Of a stretch of DNA of 64,000 bases, positions 33,256-43,050 are shown in pieces; within the stretch, counting starts at the first letter, position 1, and each line of letters begins with the position of its first letter. This DNA comes from Chryseobacterium formosense. Its GTDB lineage: Bacteria > Bacteroidota > Bacteroidia > Flavobacteriales > Weeksellaceae. Made by a program: the position numbers and the translations under genes. Below the pieces are notes generated by a model. That model searched no databases and had not been told where the DNA came from. It saw only the letters and a program-made list of their open reading frames with translations. Location of the stretch: assembly GCF_900116415.1 (NCBI RefSeq), contig NZ_FPAP01000002.1, positions 1,054,001 through 1,118,000 on the forward strand, read 5' to 3'.

Positions 33256-36200
33256 TTACTTCAAAAGTACCATTTTTTCTACAGCTGTAGCACTACCTTT
33301 GCATTTTTCTTGATTTTGACTTTTTGCAAATATCTTAAAAATATACGTACCTTTTGCAACTGTGTCACCAAAATCGTCTTTTCCGTCCCATTCTATTGCC
33401 TGACGTGGCGTTCTAAAGCCCTGTAGGAAAGGTTCTGCGACTACAACATTTGTTAAAGTTCTTACCAGTTTTCCTGTAATGGTGTAAATCTGAACGTTTA
33501 CATCCAAAATATCATCACAATTATGTTCAAACTGAACGTAGGTCTTATTGGTGAAAGGATTTGGCCAGTTTAGCGGTTTGTTGATAATCAGATGCTGATC
33601 GGCTTCGTCTTTAACCTCAAAGTTTAACGTTTCGGTTGTTGAATTATTGTTTATGTCCCAAACTTTAAATGTTAATTGATGTTGTCCTAATGCAAGGTTT
33701 CTGAAAGGGTAAGATACATTTCCTTTCTGATAGTCTGCTAAAGCAGGATTTAAACATCCATTTCCTTCCCCTGAAGAGAAGAAGTCATTTAAAACGACTG
33801 TGTTAATAATTTGTCCGTCCAAATATACAGTAATATCGTGACCAATACCAGAACCTGTTGAATTTATTCCGGTATCATCCGTTAAACAAGCCAAAAGCAT
33901 AGGATTCTGATCTGTGATTCCACCGTTTGCGAAATTGGTATTGTTCATGTAAAGTTTCACCTTCGGCGGTTCGTTATCATTAATTCCGTTAGGATTAAGA
34001 TCACCAACTCTTACCGTCTGATTGTTGAATACATCAATAGATTTGTTATCTGCATATCCTAAAATTCGACCATCTCCTACAGCATAGTTGATGTCTTTCG
34101 GTACGTAAAATTCAACAGTAAAGACTCCGTTTACCGCAGTTCCTGAAGCTTTTACAATGGCGCTTCCTTCTTCTGTATATTGTAGTTGCGGAGTAAGACC
34201 TCCGTCATTATTTAATGTGGTTTTATTTAGTCTTTTATCAAAAATATTAATAACAACCCTTCCGTTAAATGTAGTATTTACAGTTCCGTTTGGATTATTA
34301 ATATGACCAGTTACTTTCACGAAATCTAATCCTCTGATCAATCCCGGAACCGGAGATTCTATATTATCAATCACCAATAATCTTTGCGGTCTGCTCAATT
34401 TCATTGCCGGATCTCCCAAAACATTTACTTTTAAATGGTTTGAATCTCCAGGTCTCAATTTTTTTGCATTTAAATGGGCATTCCCGATGGTATTGAAATC
34501 GTCACCGGTCATTCTAAACATTTCTTTTGTATAAAGATCAGTAAACAATTCACCATATGAAACACTTACAGCTCTGCTTGAGGTAATCATCGCAGCAGGA
34601 CCTCCCTGTTTTAACTTGATGAATTGCTCGCCTGCCGAAAAAGTAGAAGGTTCATCCCACAGTGTAAATTCACAGGTAATGGTTGAAACAAATGGAAATC
34701 TGCTGTAGACATTAGAGAAATTATTAGAGTTTTGAATTTCATCTGTTGTTAAAACTCTTTCCTGAGCCCATCCGTTAATACCTCCATGCCCGAAATAGAA
34801 AAGATAAAGACTGTTACCAATATCATTTGATATTGCCTGATTTACCTGAGGATACCTTTGACCACCTGCCGTACTTTGTGCCTGAAAAGCATCCAGATAC
34901 AATTTTCTTACATTATATTCTTTAAGATCAGTTACAGCCGGAATTTCAAAGGTATTTACCAATGAATTGTTCATGGTATTATGAAAAGGTGTACCGTTGT
35001 CTCTGTCATCATCCACTATAAAATCAAGTTTCATTCTCCATTCTCCAAATGGGGTCGATTGTCCCGGTAAAGAATTATAATAAGCCAATGTTTTATCAAT
35101 CATATTGGCTGCTTCGGTAGGATTTGCAGCAGGTAATCTGCCTATTGGTAGCGCAGGAAGATTGTTGTATAAATATTCTGATGTCTGAGGGAATGTCATG
35201 ACAATATAATCATCAGTTACATATGAAGCCACAAAATCTGTTGATTCCTCACTTTGATAACTTGAAACGATGTTAGAATTATTAGAAATTCTGTTTTTGT
35301 AATCGTAAGAAGTGTCACCCAAAATAAAAACATATTTCAAAGTTCCAGAAGGCGTATTGAGTTTGGTAATAAAATCTCTTATAGCAGTAATATCTTTGCT
35401 TCCACTTCCAAACTCGTTATAAATTTTATCAGTATCTACAATCTGAACATTATAATTGTTTTTTGTCTGATGATAATTGGCAATTCTCTGAGCCTGAGAC
35501 ATAAATGGAGGAGTAGTAATGATCAGATAATCTACATTCTGCAATGCAGAAAGATTCTGGTTGGCAATTCTTCCTACAAACTGCGGAGAAAATGCCGCAT
35601 CTGCTCTGAAAGCAACAAATTCATTGTTGAAATTAGGATTAGAAGCTGCATACCCAAAGTTAAAACTTCCGCTTCCGGTAGCTTTATTTACCCTTCTGTT
35701 AGCATTGGTAATATCGGTAACATCCCAAATCTGCTCCATATTTCCTGTGTTTGAAACACTGAAGCCATACTGTGTTCCAGTTCCTGTTGCCAGAGAAAAA
35801 TCTCTGAAGTTCATTTGCGAACCATTGTATTTCAGGTCTTCTTTATATTGTACTTCTACATAATCCAGATAAAATGTACCATTAGGATTTGTTGAAATGT
35901 CTGGTTTGTAATTAATCGTAATCTGATTTCCCGAAAGATTGTTGATAACTCCGGTATATTGAACAGGATAAAAATCAGGGAGAGGGTTGAGTCCTGTTGA
36001 TACAAGAACACGAGAATCAGGATTTTGACCATTGATATTAAAATCAATTTTATTATTCTGTGATCTCCAAGCAACAACATTTGTTCTGTAACGGATGACG
36101 TCTCCACTTTGTATCGGTGAATTAAGGTTAAATGTAACAGCTTTATCAGTAATAAAACTTTGATCTTCCACCCAAATTCGTCCAACTTTCACTAAGTTTC

Positions 36201-37155
36201 TCTCATCTTTATTGATAACCTGATAGTCATCATATCTTGAGATGAGAGTTGTTGCAGGTAAATTTACATCAATATTCTGTACTCTTTTTCCTTCTCCTTT
36301 GTCAAAATTGATATAATAATAAGAGAAATCTTCGTAAATATTCTTCAGATTTTCACTGCGGTCATTTCTGCCATCCGTTCTTTTAACACCATTTCCATTG
36401 GATTTATTGTAAAGATTATAACCATTTGGCCCCTGTGCATAAAAAAGTGCATAATCATTATCATTCCACACCCCATCATCTTCACCCACAACCTGTATAG
36501 CATTTTCCTGAAGAGCGCTGTATTTTATATCCTGATTAAATTCTGGCAGCATCACACCACCATTTCCATATATTCTGAAGTTTTTTGGGTTGATATTAGA
36601 CGGGTTCATTCCATTGTCTTTCAGAAATTGGGTCGTTACTCTAAAAATACCTGATTTATCAACTTTAATTTTATAAAAAGTTCCACTAGAAAGCGGGTTT
36701 TGTGTTGTTCCAACTTTAGCGGCCGAAAAGTTTGAGGCTAAATTATTGGTTTCAGTAATATCAAAAGATGAGAGTCTTTGAACTTTCCCTTTTACATTCT
36801 TAAAAAGACCAACGTGCACACTTGCATATCTTTCCCCCTCAGAATAATAGTAGTTGATATCTGCAATATCATAATCCTGAATTAAATTTTTATCTAAATC
36901 AAATAAATCCTTAGTAGATACCGTTTCCCATATTAGATTAGATACACGAAGCTGTTTTTCTCCGGCCTTTTGCTGATTAAATATAAAAATATTATTTTGG
37001 CTGTAAGAAAAACCTTCATTTTTAAAATTCGGAAGATTCACTTTTACATCACCATAATCTTGAATTTTGGCACCATCCCAGTTAATAGAAACTCGTTGAG
37101 CCCAAGAGATTGATATAAAAGCAAATACAAATAAGAGAGTTAATTTTAGTCTCAT
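33256..37155 (-). CDS. porU: type IX secretion system sortase PorU
   Basis: 1299 residues. It is the C25-family (gingipain-like) cysteine protease that removes the C-terminal sorting domain of T9SS cargo and ligates it to A-LPS. Visible: signal peptide, large N-terminal region, catalytic His in YLFYFGHGGINGW (about residue 788) and catalytic Cys in TITCEFTLWDEPS (about residue 827). A C-terminal FlgD-like/sorting-type domain ends NPFTNKTYVQF...GTYIFKIFAKS. The first of the porU-porV operon, divergent from gldJ, a conserved arrangement in Flavobacteriia. The length agrees with the family. Confidence 0.95.
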   Translation of the reverse strand: MRLKLTLLFVFAFISISWAQRVSINWDGAKIQDYGDVKVNLPNFKNEGFSYSQNNIFIFNQQKAGEKQLRVSNLIWETVSTKDLFDLDKNLIQDYDIADINYYYSEGERYASVHVGLFKNVKGKVQRLSSFDITETNNLASNFSAAKVGTTQNPLSSGTFYKIKVDKSGIFRVTTQFLKDNGMNPSNINPKNFRIYGNGGVMLPEFNQDIKYSALQENAIQVVGEDDGVWNDNDYALFYAQGPNGYNLYNKSNGNGVKRTDGRNDRSENLKNIYEDFSYYYINFDKGEGKRVQNIDVNLPATTLISRYDDYQVINKDERNLVKVGRIWVEDQSFITDKAVTFNLNSPIQSGDVIRYRTNVVAWRSQNNKIDFNINGQNPDSRVLVSTGLNPLPDFYPVQYTGVINNLSGNQITINYKPDISTNPNGTFYLDYVEVQYKEDLKYNGSQMNFRDFSLATGTGTQYGFSVSNTGNMEQIWDVTDITNANRRVNKATGSGSFNFGYAASNPNFNNEFVAFRADAAFSPQFVGRIANQNLSALQNVDYLIITTPPFMSQAQRIANYHQTKNNYNVQIVDTDKIYNEFGSGSKDITAIRDFITKLNTPSGTLKYVFILGDTSYDYKNRISNNSNIVSSYQSEESTDFVASYVTDDYIVMTFPQTSEYLYNNLPALPIGRLPAANPTEAANMIDKTLAYYNSLPGQSTPFGEWRMKLDFIVDDDRDNGTPFHNTMNNSLVNTFEIPAVTDLKEYNVRKLYLDAFQAQSTAGGQRYPQVNQAISNDIGNSLYLFYFGHGGINGWAQERVLTTDEIQNSNNFSNVYSRFPFVSTITCEFTLWDEPSTFSAGEQFIKLKQGGPAAMITSSRAVSVSYGELFTDLYTKEMFRMTGDDFNTIGNAHLNAKKLRPGDSNHLKVNVLGDPAMKLSRPQRLLVIDNIESPVPGLIRGLDFVKVTGHINNPNGTVNTTFNGRVVINIFDKRLNKTTLNNDGGLTPQLQYTEEGSAIVKASGTAVNGVFTVEFYVPKDINYAVGDGRILGYADNKSIDVFNNQTVRVGDLNPNGINDNEPPKVKLYMNNTNFANGGITDQNPMLLACLTDDTGINSTGSGIGHDITVYLDGQIINTVVLNDFFSSGEGNGCLNPALADYQKGNVSYPFRNLALGQHQLTFKVWDINNNSTTETLNFEVKDEADQHLIINKPLNWPNPFTNKTYVQFEHNCDDILDVNVQIYTITGKLVRTLTNVVVAEPFLQGFRTPRQAIEWDGKDDFGDTVAKGTYIFKIFAKSQNQEKCKGSATAVEKMVLLK

Positions 37156-37320
37156 GTTTATGTCTGAAATTTCTGAATTACAAAATAAATGAAAATTTTA
37201 TAATTAAATTGTGATACCATAAAATTAATTTGTTAAGATTTTTCAAAAAAATCAAATCTTTATTTGATTTATTGAATAATTTATTTTTTCTTTGTACTTT
37301 GAATAATATTTATATCGACT

Positions 37321-38922
37321 ATGAAAAAACTAAAGTTGTTTTCATTAATAGCATTAAGTTCTACACTTGCATTAACCAGTTGTGGTGGTTCAGGCACTTC
37401 CGGAGGCGGCGGTACTAAAAAGTTTGTCAGCAAGACAGGTTGGAAACCAAACGAAAAACAGGGTTGGTTTTTTGCAGGAAAGCAACAGAAACAAAAAGGT
37501 TGGCCGGGGATGGTATATGTGGAAGGTGGAACTTTTACCATGGGATTAGTGAAAGATGATGTAATGCACGATTGGAATAACACGCCACGCAGAATGCAGG
37601 TGAGTTCATTCTTTATCGGTGAAACTGAGATTACTAACTACGAATACCGCGAATACCTTACATGGTTGAAGTATGTATTCCCCCCTAGTGATCCTAGCTT
37701 CAAAGAAATATACAACGGTGCTTTGCCCGATACTTTATTGTGGGATAATAAATTATCTAGAAATGACCTGAATGAAACGTATTTCAGAGATCAGAACTAC
37801 GATTATTATCCGGTAGTAGGAGTTTCTTGGACTCAGGCAAACAGATACTGCGAATGGTTGACAGACAGAGCGAACGAAAAAGCTTTGATGCAGGCAGGTA
37901 TTATTGCAAAAGATTTGTACATCAACGAATCAAACAATCAAGGTGGAACTGCATTCAATATGGATAAATTCAAATCGAATGATCCGGAAATGCAAGGATA
38001 TATCAATGAAAAAAGAATGCAGCAAAAAACAGGTATGAAAACTACCAACCAAAGACTTTTGGCTGCAAACGGATCTCCAAATTCAGGGTTAGTGACGAAA
38101 TTCAGACTTCCTACAGAAGTTGAATGGGAATATGCTGCTCTTGGAATGGAGAAAAACAGAGAATACAACAATTATTTAGATAAGAAACCTCAGATCGACC
38201 TTCTTAGAGGTACTAAAGGTAAAAACAGAGGGATGATTCTTGAAAACTTCAAGCAAGGAAGAGGGGATTATTCAGGACCTGCAGGCTGGAAAAATGATGG
38301 TGCTGCTCAAACTTCAGACGTTAGACAGTTTCCTTCAAACAACATCGGTATCTATGGTATGTTTGGTAACGTTGCAGAATGGACTGCAGACGTGTACAGA
38401 CCAATCATCGATGAAGAAGCAAGCGACTTCAACTACTATAGAGGAAATATGCCTCAAGCTATCGTAAGAAACGGTGACGGTACTTACAAAATGGTAGAAG
38501 AAGGTTCAATGCAGTATGATACATTGGCAGACGGACGTTTGGTTTACAAAAACCTTCCGGGTCAGTTCGAAAGAAAGACAATTGCAGATTACAGAAACTA
38601 TAGAGATGGTGACAGACAGTCTTCATTAGACTATAGAAACGCTAATGATTCTACAGCTTCTTACAACATGTACAATGCACCGGCTAAGAAATTTATCGTT
38701 GATGCAAACGGTAGAGTAGTAATGCAGAAAGATGCTAAAGACAGAACATCTGCAATCTCTAACGACATCAGAGTTGTAAAAGGTGGTTCTTGGCAAGATT
38801 CAGCTTATTGGTTGGATCCGGGACAAAGAAGATACAAAAATCAGTCAGCTGGTTATGGTTGGGTTGGTTTCCGTGTAGCTCAGGATGCTAGAGTAAACGA
38901 CAAATCTAGAACGAGAAGATAA
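37321..38922 (+). CDS. gldJ: gliding motility lipoprotein GldJ
   Basis: 533 residues. Signal peptide ending in LALTSC (lipobox) gives an outer-membrane lipoprotein. An FGE-sulfatase (formylglycine-generating) fold follows: GGTFTMGLVKDD, EITNYEYREYLTWL, PVVGVSWTQANRYCEWL, FRLPTEVEWEYAALG, GNVAEWTADVYRP and the C-terminal VVKGGSWQDSAYWLDPGQRRY...GYGWVGFR. GldJ stabilises GldK and supports gliding and T9SS function; the catalytic cysteine pair of true FGE enzymes is not obvious. Divergent from porU, followed by a strong hairpin terminator and then murF. Confidence 0.95.
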   Translation: MKKLKLFSLIALSSTLALTSCGGSGTSGGGGTKKFVSKTGWKPNEKQGWFFAGKQQKQKGWPGMVYVEGGTFTMGLVKDDVMHDWNNTPRRMQVSSFFIGETEITNYEYREYLTWLKYVFPPSDPSFKEIYNGALPDTLLWDNKLSRNDLNETYFRDQNYDYYPVVGVSWTQANRYCEWLTDRANEKALMQAGIIAKDLYINESNNQGGTAFNMDKFKSNDPEMQGYINEKRMQQKTGMKTTNQRLLAANGSPNSGLVTKFRLPTEVEWEYAALGMEKNREYNNYLDKKPQIDLLRGTKGKNRGMILENFKQGRGDYSGPAGWKNDGAAQTSDVRQFPSNNIGIYGMFGNVAEWTADVYRPIIDEEASDFNYYRGNMPQAIVRNGDGTYKMVEEGSMQYDTLADGRLVYKNLPGQFERKTIADYRNYRDGDRQSSLDYRNANDSTASYNMYNAPAKKFIVDANGRVVMQKDAKDRTSAISNDIRVVKGGSWQDSAYWLDPGQRRYKNQSAGYGWVGFRVAQDARVNDKSRTRR

Positions 38923-38942
38923 TATTTATCAAAATACTTAAA

Positions 38943-38975
38943 AAAAACCTCCCGAATCTACGGGAGGTTTTTTAT
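38943..38975 (+). terminator. terminator after gldJ
   Basis: Stem AAAACCTCCCG (38943-38953) / CGGGAGGTTTT (38960-38970), 6-base loop and continuing T-run. Confidence 0.92.
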
Positions 38976-39071
38976 TTTTGAATGCTGAAAATATTGTGAA
39001 AATAATTAGCTTTTAAGCAACTTCCATCACTTATATTCAGACAAATTAAGAAAAATAATACCCGTTTTTAC

Positions 39072-40343
39072 ATGAATACAGAACAGTTTTATCCTCTATA
39101 CCTTAAAGCAAATAAAGTAACGATCGACAGCAGAAAAATTGCCAAAAATGATATTTTCTTTGCCTTTTCAGGAGAAAATTTCGATGCTGCAAGCGTAGCA
39201 GAAAAAGCGATCGATCAGGGAGCACTGGCTGTAATTGTTGAAAATAAAGAGTTTGAAAATTCAGAAAAAAATATTTTCTACGTTCCGTCAACACTTGAGT
39301 TTTTACAGCAACTGGCTGTTCATCACAGAAATCAATTAAATATTCCGGCTATCGGTCTTACAGGAAGTAACGGGAAAACGACTACCAAAGAACTTATTCA
39401 TGCAGTACTTTCGGAAAAGTATAATGTTCAGTACACCTTTGGTAATTTAAATAATCATATTGGTGTTCCTTTGACGCTGCTTTCTATAAAACCTGAACAT
39501 GAAATGGCAGTAATCGAAATGGGAGCCAATCATCAGAAAGAAATTGAACTTTTATCTCATATTGCAAAACCTAATTTCGGATATATTACCAATTTCGGGA
39601 AAGCACATTTAGAAGGTTTTGGCGGTTTTGAAGGAGTTATTAAAGGCAAATCCGAATTGTATGATTATCTTATAGCGCATCAGCAAACGATTGTTATTAA
39701 TGAAAATGATCCGATTCAGGTTGAGAAAACACAAAACTATTCCAACAAAATTACTTTTGGAAAAGAAAGTTCAGATTATCAGTTTGAACTGTTTTCATCC
39801 GATCATTTTGTGGGTTTAAAATATCAGAATGAAAAGGCTTTATCTAAACTTACAGGGGATTATAATTTTACCAATCTTTGCGCAGCAGTAAGCTTTGGGC
39901 TTCACTTTGGTGTTGATTTCAATAAAATTAAATCTGCCATAGAGAATTATACGCCGACCAATATGCGTTCTCAGATTGTGAAGAAAGAGGGGAAGACATT
40001 AGTTTTAGATACTTATAATGCAAACCCAAGTTCTATGTCGGCTTCATTGAATAATTTTATCACATTTGAAGGCTCAAAAACCATCATCATAGGTGATATG
40101 CTTGAGTTGGGAGATGAGAGCAAAAAAGAGCACCAAAACATCCTTGAAATGGCTCGAAAATTAGGCTTTAACGAAATCATTACGGTAGGAAAACAGTTTA
40201 AAAATGTTAACGCTATTTCTAAAGCATTTGAAAAAACAGATGATCTGATCGAATATCTGAAAGAAAATAAAATTCTCTCAGATCATATTCTTCTTAAAGC
40301 TTCACGCGGAATTTCTCTGGAAAAAGCAATCGATTTTATTTAG
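39072..40343 (+). CDS. murF: UDP-N-acetylmuramoyl-tripeptide--D-alanyl-D-alanine ligase MurF
   Basis: 423 residues. It adds D-Ala-D-Ala to the UDP-MurNAc-tripeptide in the cytoplasm. The Mur-ligase ATP-binding loop is GLTGSNGKTTTKELIH (residues about 95-110). VIEMGANHQKEIELLS and PNFGYITNFGKAHLEGFG carry the metal and substrate residues, and VLDTYNANPSSM the C-terminal domain start. The murF-after-gldJ order is common in this class. The last 8 bases overlap the convergent Nudix gene. Confidence 0.95.
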   Translation: MNTEQFYPLYLKANKVTIDSRKIAKNDIFFAFSGENFDAASVAEKAIDQGALAVIVENKEFENSEKNIFYVPSTLEFLQQLAVHHRNQLNIPAIGLTGSNGKTTTKELIHAVLSEKYNVQYTFGNLNNHIGVPLTLLSIKPEHEMAVIEMGANHQKEIELLSHIAKPNFGYITNFGKAHLEGFGGFEGVIKGKSELYDYLIAHQQTIVINENDPIQVEKTQNYSNKITFGKESSDYQFELFSSDHFVGLKYQNEKALSKLTGDYNFTNLCAAVSFGLHFGVDFNKIKSAIENYTPTNMRSQIVKKEGKTLVLDTYNANPSSMSASLNNFITFEGSKTIIIGDMLELGDESKKEHQNILEMARKLGFNEIITVGKQFKNVNAISKAFEKTDDLIEYLKENKILSDHILLKASRGISLEKAIDFI

Positions 40344-40947
40344 ATTTCGAATCCCAGAATTCTTTAATAATCAGTTCTATATTTTTGAACGTGCTTGGGA
40401 AAACTTCGTCTTTTATCTGAGAGGTATTTTTCCAGGCAACTTCAGTTATTCCTTCTTCAATCTGAGGTTTGGAGGTATCTTCGCCGTCAAAAAACATTTC
40501 AAACCAATGGGTATATTTCAGCACACGATCTCCATTTCTTTCGATGTAAATATGATAGGTGGTGTTGATGAAGTCTTTTAATTCCACATTCATCAATCCG
40601 GTTTCTTCCTCGATTTCCCTTACCGCAGATTCTTCACGCGATTCTCCTTTTTCCATCTTACCTTTCGGAAGATCCCATTTTCCGAGTCTTTTAATAAAAA
40701 GAGTATCTCCATTTGGCTTATTCACAATTCCGCCGGCTGCTTCAATGATTCTGAAAAGCTTTCTGAATTCAGACCAGATTTCATCAATCTGTTCACCAAA
40801 AACATTCAGTTCCGAGGTTGAAGTATTCTGTAAAAGATCAAGCGCAATTTCTAAAGTTGTGAAACTTTCATATTTTAAGGTTTTCTCTAAGTTTTCAGGG
40901 TGCTTAGATATCAATAATTTTTTTTCGTTCACAAAAACTTTATACAT
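40336..40947 (-). CDS. Nudix hydrolase
   Basis: 203 residues. A Nudix box is complete: GKMEKGESREESAVREIEEETGL (residues about 110-132) with the REUxEE core metal-binding Glu residues. The N-terminal about 70 residues carry a different fold (LLISKHPENLEKTLKYESFTTL), as in MutT/DNA mismatch-like or diadenosine-cleaving groups. Phosphoanhydride cleavage of a nucleotide-like substrate is the family role; the exact substrate is unknown. Its promoter region is shared with the divergent SRPBCC gene. Confidence 0.9.
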   Translation of the reverse strand: MYKVFVNEKKLLISKHPENLEKTLKYESFTTLEIALDLLQNTSTSELNVFGEQIDEIWSEFRKLFRIIEAAGGIVNKPNGDTLFIKRLGKWDLPKGKMEKGESREESAVREIEEETGLMNVELKDFINTTYHIYIERNGDRVLKYTHWFEMFFDGEDTSKPQIEEGITEVAWKNTSQIKDEVFPSTFKNIELIIKEFWDSKSK

Positions 40948-40950
40948 TTG
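40943..40950 (+). promoter_or_regulatory. -7 promoter box TACATTTG of the SRPBCC gene
   Basis: Perfect TAnnTTTG, 26 bases before the ATG at 40977, between two divergent genes. The -33 position holds only a T-run. Confidence 0.45.
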
Positions 40951-40976
40951 TAGTAATTTAAATACAAAAATAAAAA

Positions 40977-41366
40977 ATGAATTTAGAAGGACGAAAAATT
41001 ATTGTCAATAAATCATCTAAAGATTTGTCTGAGCTGCTGAAATCTCCTGAAAATTATAAAGAATTTATGCCAGATGGTCTTCAGAAGTTTGAAACGAGAG
41101 AAGACGGTTTCAAATTCGGACTTCAGGGGATGCCCGAAATTGCATTAAAAATTGATGAAGTGACCGATGAAAAGGCAGTTTTGAAATCAGCCAGCTCAAG
41201 TTTAGATTTTGCTCTTACGGCAACCTTAAAACCGCTGAATGAGAATCAGACTGAAGTTCAGATGCTTTTTGAAGGAAAATTTAATCCTTTCATTAAAATG
41301 ATGGTAGAAAAGCCGCTTCAGAATTTCATCAATACACTTACAGATAAGATCGAAGCTTATAAATAA
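40977..41366 (+). CDS. SRPBCC-fold protein
   Basis: 129 residues, a helix-grip (START/SRPBCC) domain: VNKSSKDLSELLKSPENYKEFMPDGLQKFE at the start, PEIALKIDEVTDEKAVLKS in the middle strands and the C-terminal helix FIKMMVEKPLQNFINTLTDKIEAYK. Members bind hydrophobic ligands; no specific ligand can be named. Monocistronic, followed by a terminator that it shares with the anmK 3' end. Confidence 0.8.
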   Translation: MNLEGRKIIVNKSSKDLSELLKSPENYKEFMPDGLQKFETREDGFKFGLQGMPEIALKIDEVTDEKAVLKSASSSLDFALTATLKPLNENQTEVQMLFEGKFNPFIKMMVEKPLQNFINTLTDKIEAYK

Positions 41367-41372
41367 TAAAAC

Positions 41373-41400
41373 AAAAACCTTCAGAAATGAAGGTTTTTTT
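41373..41400. terminator. bidirectional terminator between the SRPBCC and anmK genes
   Basis: Stem AAAAACCTTCA (41373-41383) / TGAAGGTTTTT (41388-41398) with a GAAA loop and T-runs on both strands; it touches the anmK stop. Confidence 0.9.
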
Positions 41401-42448
41401 ATGAGATAATTCCTGAGCTGTGATCTTGTAAGCTTCCCGTTGCGGATGCAATAATGTTTATCTCATCGTTCCATCTCAAAACTCCCATAAAAGCAAATAT
41501 CAAAGCTTCTTTGAAATCGATGATTTGTTTTTCGGGAATAATGATTTCGGATTCGGTTTTAATTTTGATTCTTTCAATCAGATATTGATTGTAAGTTCCG
41601 CCTCCGGTAAACAATACTTTTTTGAGCTGATTTTTATTTAATATTTTTGAAATCTGTTCAGCCGTGTGTTCTGTAAATGTTGCTAAAACATCCAAAGCTT
41701 CTATTCCTGAAAATAAAGGATATACATTTTCATTGCACCATTCAATGCCCAATGATTTTGGATGCGGTAGATTATAAAATTCCAAAGAATTTAATTTTGC
41801 TAATACGTCTTGATTAATGTTTCCTTTCCTGGCTAAATCACCATTTTCATCGTAATTCTGATTGAAATTCTGCGCCAGATTATTCAGAACAATATTTAAA
41901 GGAGCAATGTCAAAAGCAATTCTTTTGTTGTTTATTTTAAATGAAATATTAGAAAATCCTCCCAAATTAAGACAGGCGTCATACTCTGAAAAAAGCATTT
42001 CATCACCTATCGGAACCAGAGGCGCACCATTTCCGCCCAGCAAAACATCCTGAGAACGGAAATCGTAAATAACAGGAATTTCCGTCATTGTTTTTATAGC
42101 TCTTCCGTCACCAATCTGAAGGGTGAATTTTCTTTGTGGCTGATGAAAAACGGTATGACCGTGAGAGGCAATCAGATCAATTTTTTCAAGTTGATTGTTT
42201 TCAATAAAATTCCTGACAGATTTACCTAAATAAAAGCCATAATCAGAATTTAAAGCTAATAAATCCTGTGAAGAAAGGTATATTGAATTCCTTAACTGAT
42301 CTTCTAAGTCTTTGGGATAGGGAAGTGTTTCAGCCTTTAATATTTTAAAATTCCATTTAGAATTTTCTTTCCAAAATTGAGCAAAACAAATATCCAGACC
42401 ATCAAGACTGGTTCCGGACATCAGACCTATCGCTTTTAGAACAGTCAT
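41399..42448 (-). CDS. anmK: anhydro-N-acetylmuramic acid kinase AnmK
   Basis: 349 residues. It phosphorylates 1,6-anhydroMurNAc with ring opening in cell-wall recycling. The ATP/sugar-kinase fold signatures are IGLMSGTSLDGLDICFAQF (residues 6-24), LIASHGHTVFHQP (about residue 117), VLLGGNGAPLVPIGDEMLF, ACLNLGGFSNISF and VLFTGGGTYNQYL. It is the last gene of a probable three-gene minus-strand operon (outer membrane protein, lptC, anmK; spacings of 2-3 bases). Confidence 0.95.
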   Translation of the reverse strand: MTVLKAIGLMSGTSLDGLDICFAQFWKENSKWNFKILKAETLPYPKDLEDQLRNSIYLSSQDLLALNSDYGFYLGKSVRNFIENNQLEKIDLIASHGHTVFHQPQRKFTLQIGDGRAIKTMTEIPVIYDFRSQDVLLGGNGAPLVPIGDEMLFSEYDACLNLGGFSNISFKINNKRIAFDIAPLNIVLNNLAQNFNQNYDENGDLARKGNINQDVLAKLNSLEFYNLPHPKSLGIEWCNENVYPLFSGIEALDVLATFTEHTAEQISKILNKNQLKKVLFTGGGTYNQYLIERIKIKTESEIIIPEKQIIDFKEALIFAFMGVLRWNDEINIIASATGSLQDHSSGIIS

Positions 42449-42451
42449 AAT

Positions 42452-43048
42452 TTATGGTCTTGGTTGAGCAATCTGAGTTTTACTCACATCAAGATCCCCC
42501 GAATTATTGAAGAACTTGTATTCTGAGAAATCGTCTTTGGCTGTCATTCCGTTGGCATGAACCATTGTAGAACCATCTTCCATAGTGGCATAAACGGTAT
42601 CACGTGTGTAAATTCTTTTCTTATTCTGATCCCAGAAAACACTTTGCGTTGCAAATCTCTGACCTTCACTGGTTAAAATCTTTACATTTCCGCGTGCCTC
42701 ATAAAACTTTTTATAGTCGTAGATTTTGGCAAACTTTGCAGTAATATTACCTGGATTTTTTGGTTTTTTCTTATCAAAAAATTCTATTCTCATTCCTTTT
42801 CTGGCAACGGTATATTGACTGTCGATCAACTCATATTTTTCAATAATAGGAGCGGTCGCCCTTAAGGTAATAAATCCTGAATCTCTCTGAATGATTACAG
42901 CATTATGAATAACCTGCGAAGGAAAATTTTTATTATCATTCCCGTTTAATTTGGTGAGGTCTTCTTCGCACGATGTCAGTATAAAAAATATAGCACAACT
43001 GAAAAGGTATGCTATATTTTTAAATGCTTTATGTGAAATTAAATTCAT
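42452..43048 (-). CDS. lptC: LPS export protein LptC
   Basis: 198 residues. A Cys-type lipobox is present (FFILTSCEEDL), so unlike E. coli LptC it appears to be a lipoprotein; the body has the LptC/OstA beta-jellyroll strands: GFITLRATAPIIEKYEL, KGMRIEFFDKKKPKNPGNITAKFAKIYDY, GNVKILTSEGQRFATQSVFWDQNKKRIYTRDTVY. It bridges LptBFG to LptA in lipopolysaccharide transport. Between anmK (3 bases) and the outer membrane gene (2 bases). Confidence 0.88.
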   Translation of the reverse strand: MNLISHKAFKNIAYLFSCAIFFILTSCEEDLTKLNGNDNKNFPSQVIHNAVIIQRDSGFITLRATAPIIEKYELIDSQYTVARKGMRIEFFDKKKPKNPGNITAKFAKIYDYKKFYEARGNVKILTSEGQRFATQSVFWDQNKKRIYTRDTVYATMEDGSTMVHANGMTAKDDFSEYKFFNNSGDLDVSKTQIAQPRP

Positions 43049-43050
43049 TA

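Noticed and set aside
35470..35863. Two overlapping plus-strand open frames inside porU
   Set aside because: Antisense shadows of a long conserved gene; no promoter or start signal.
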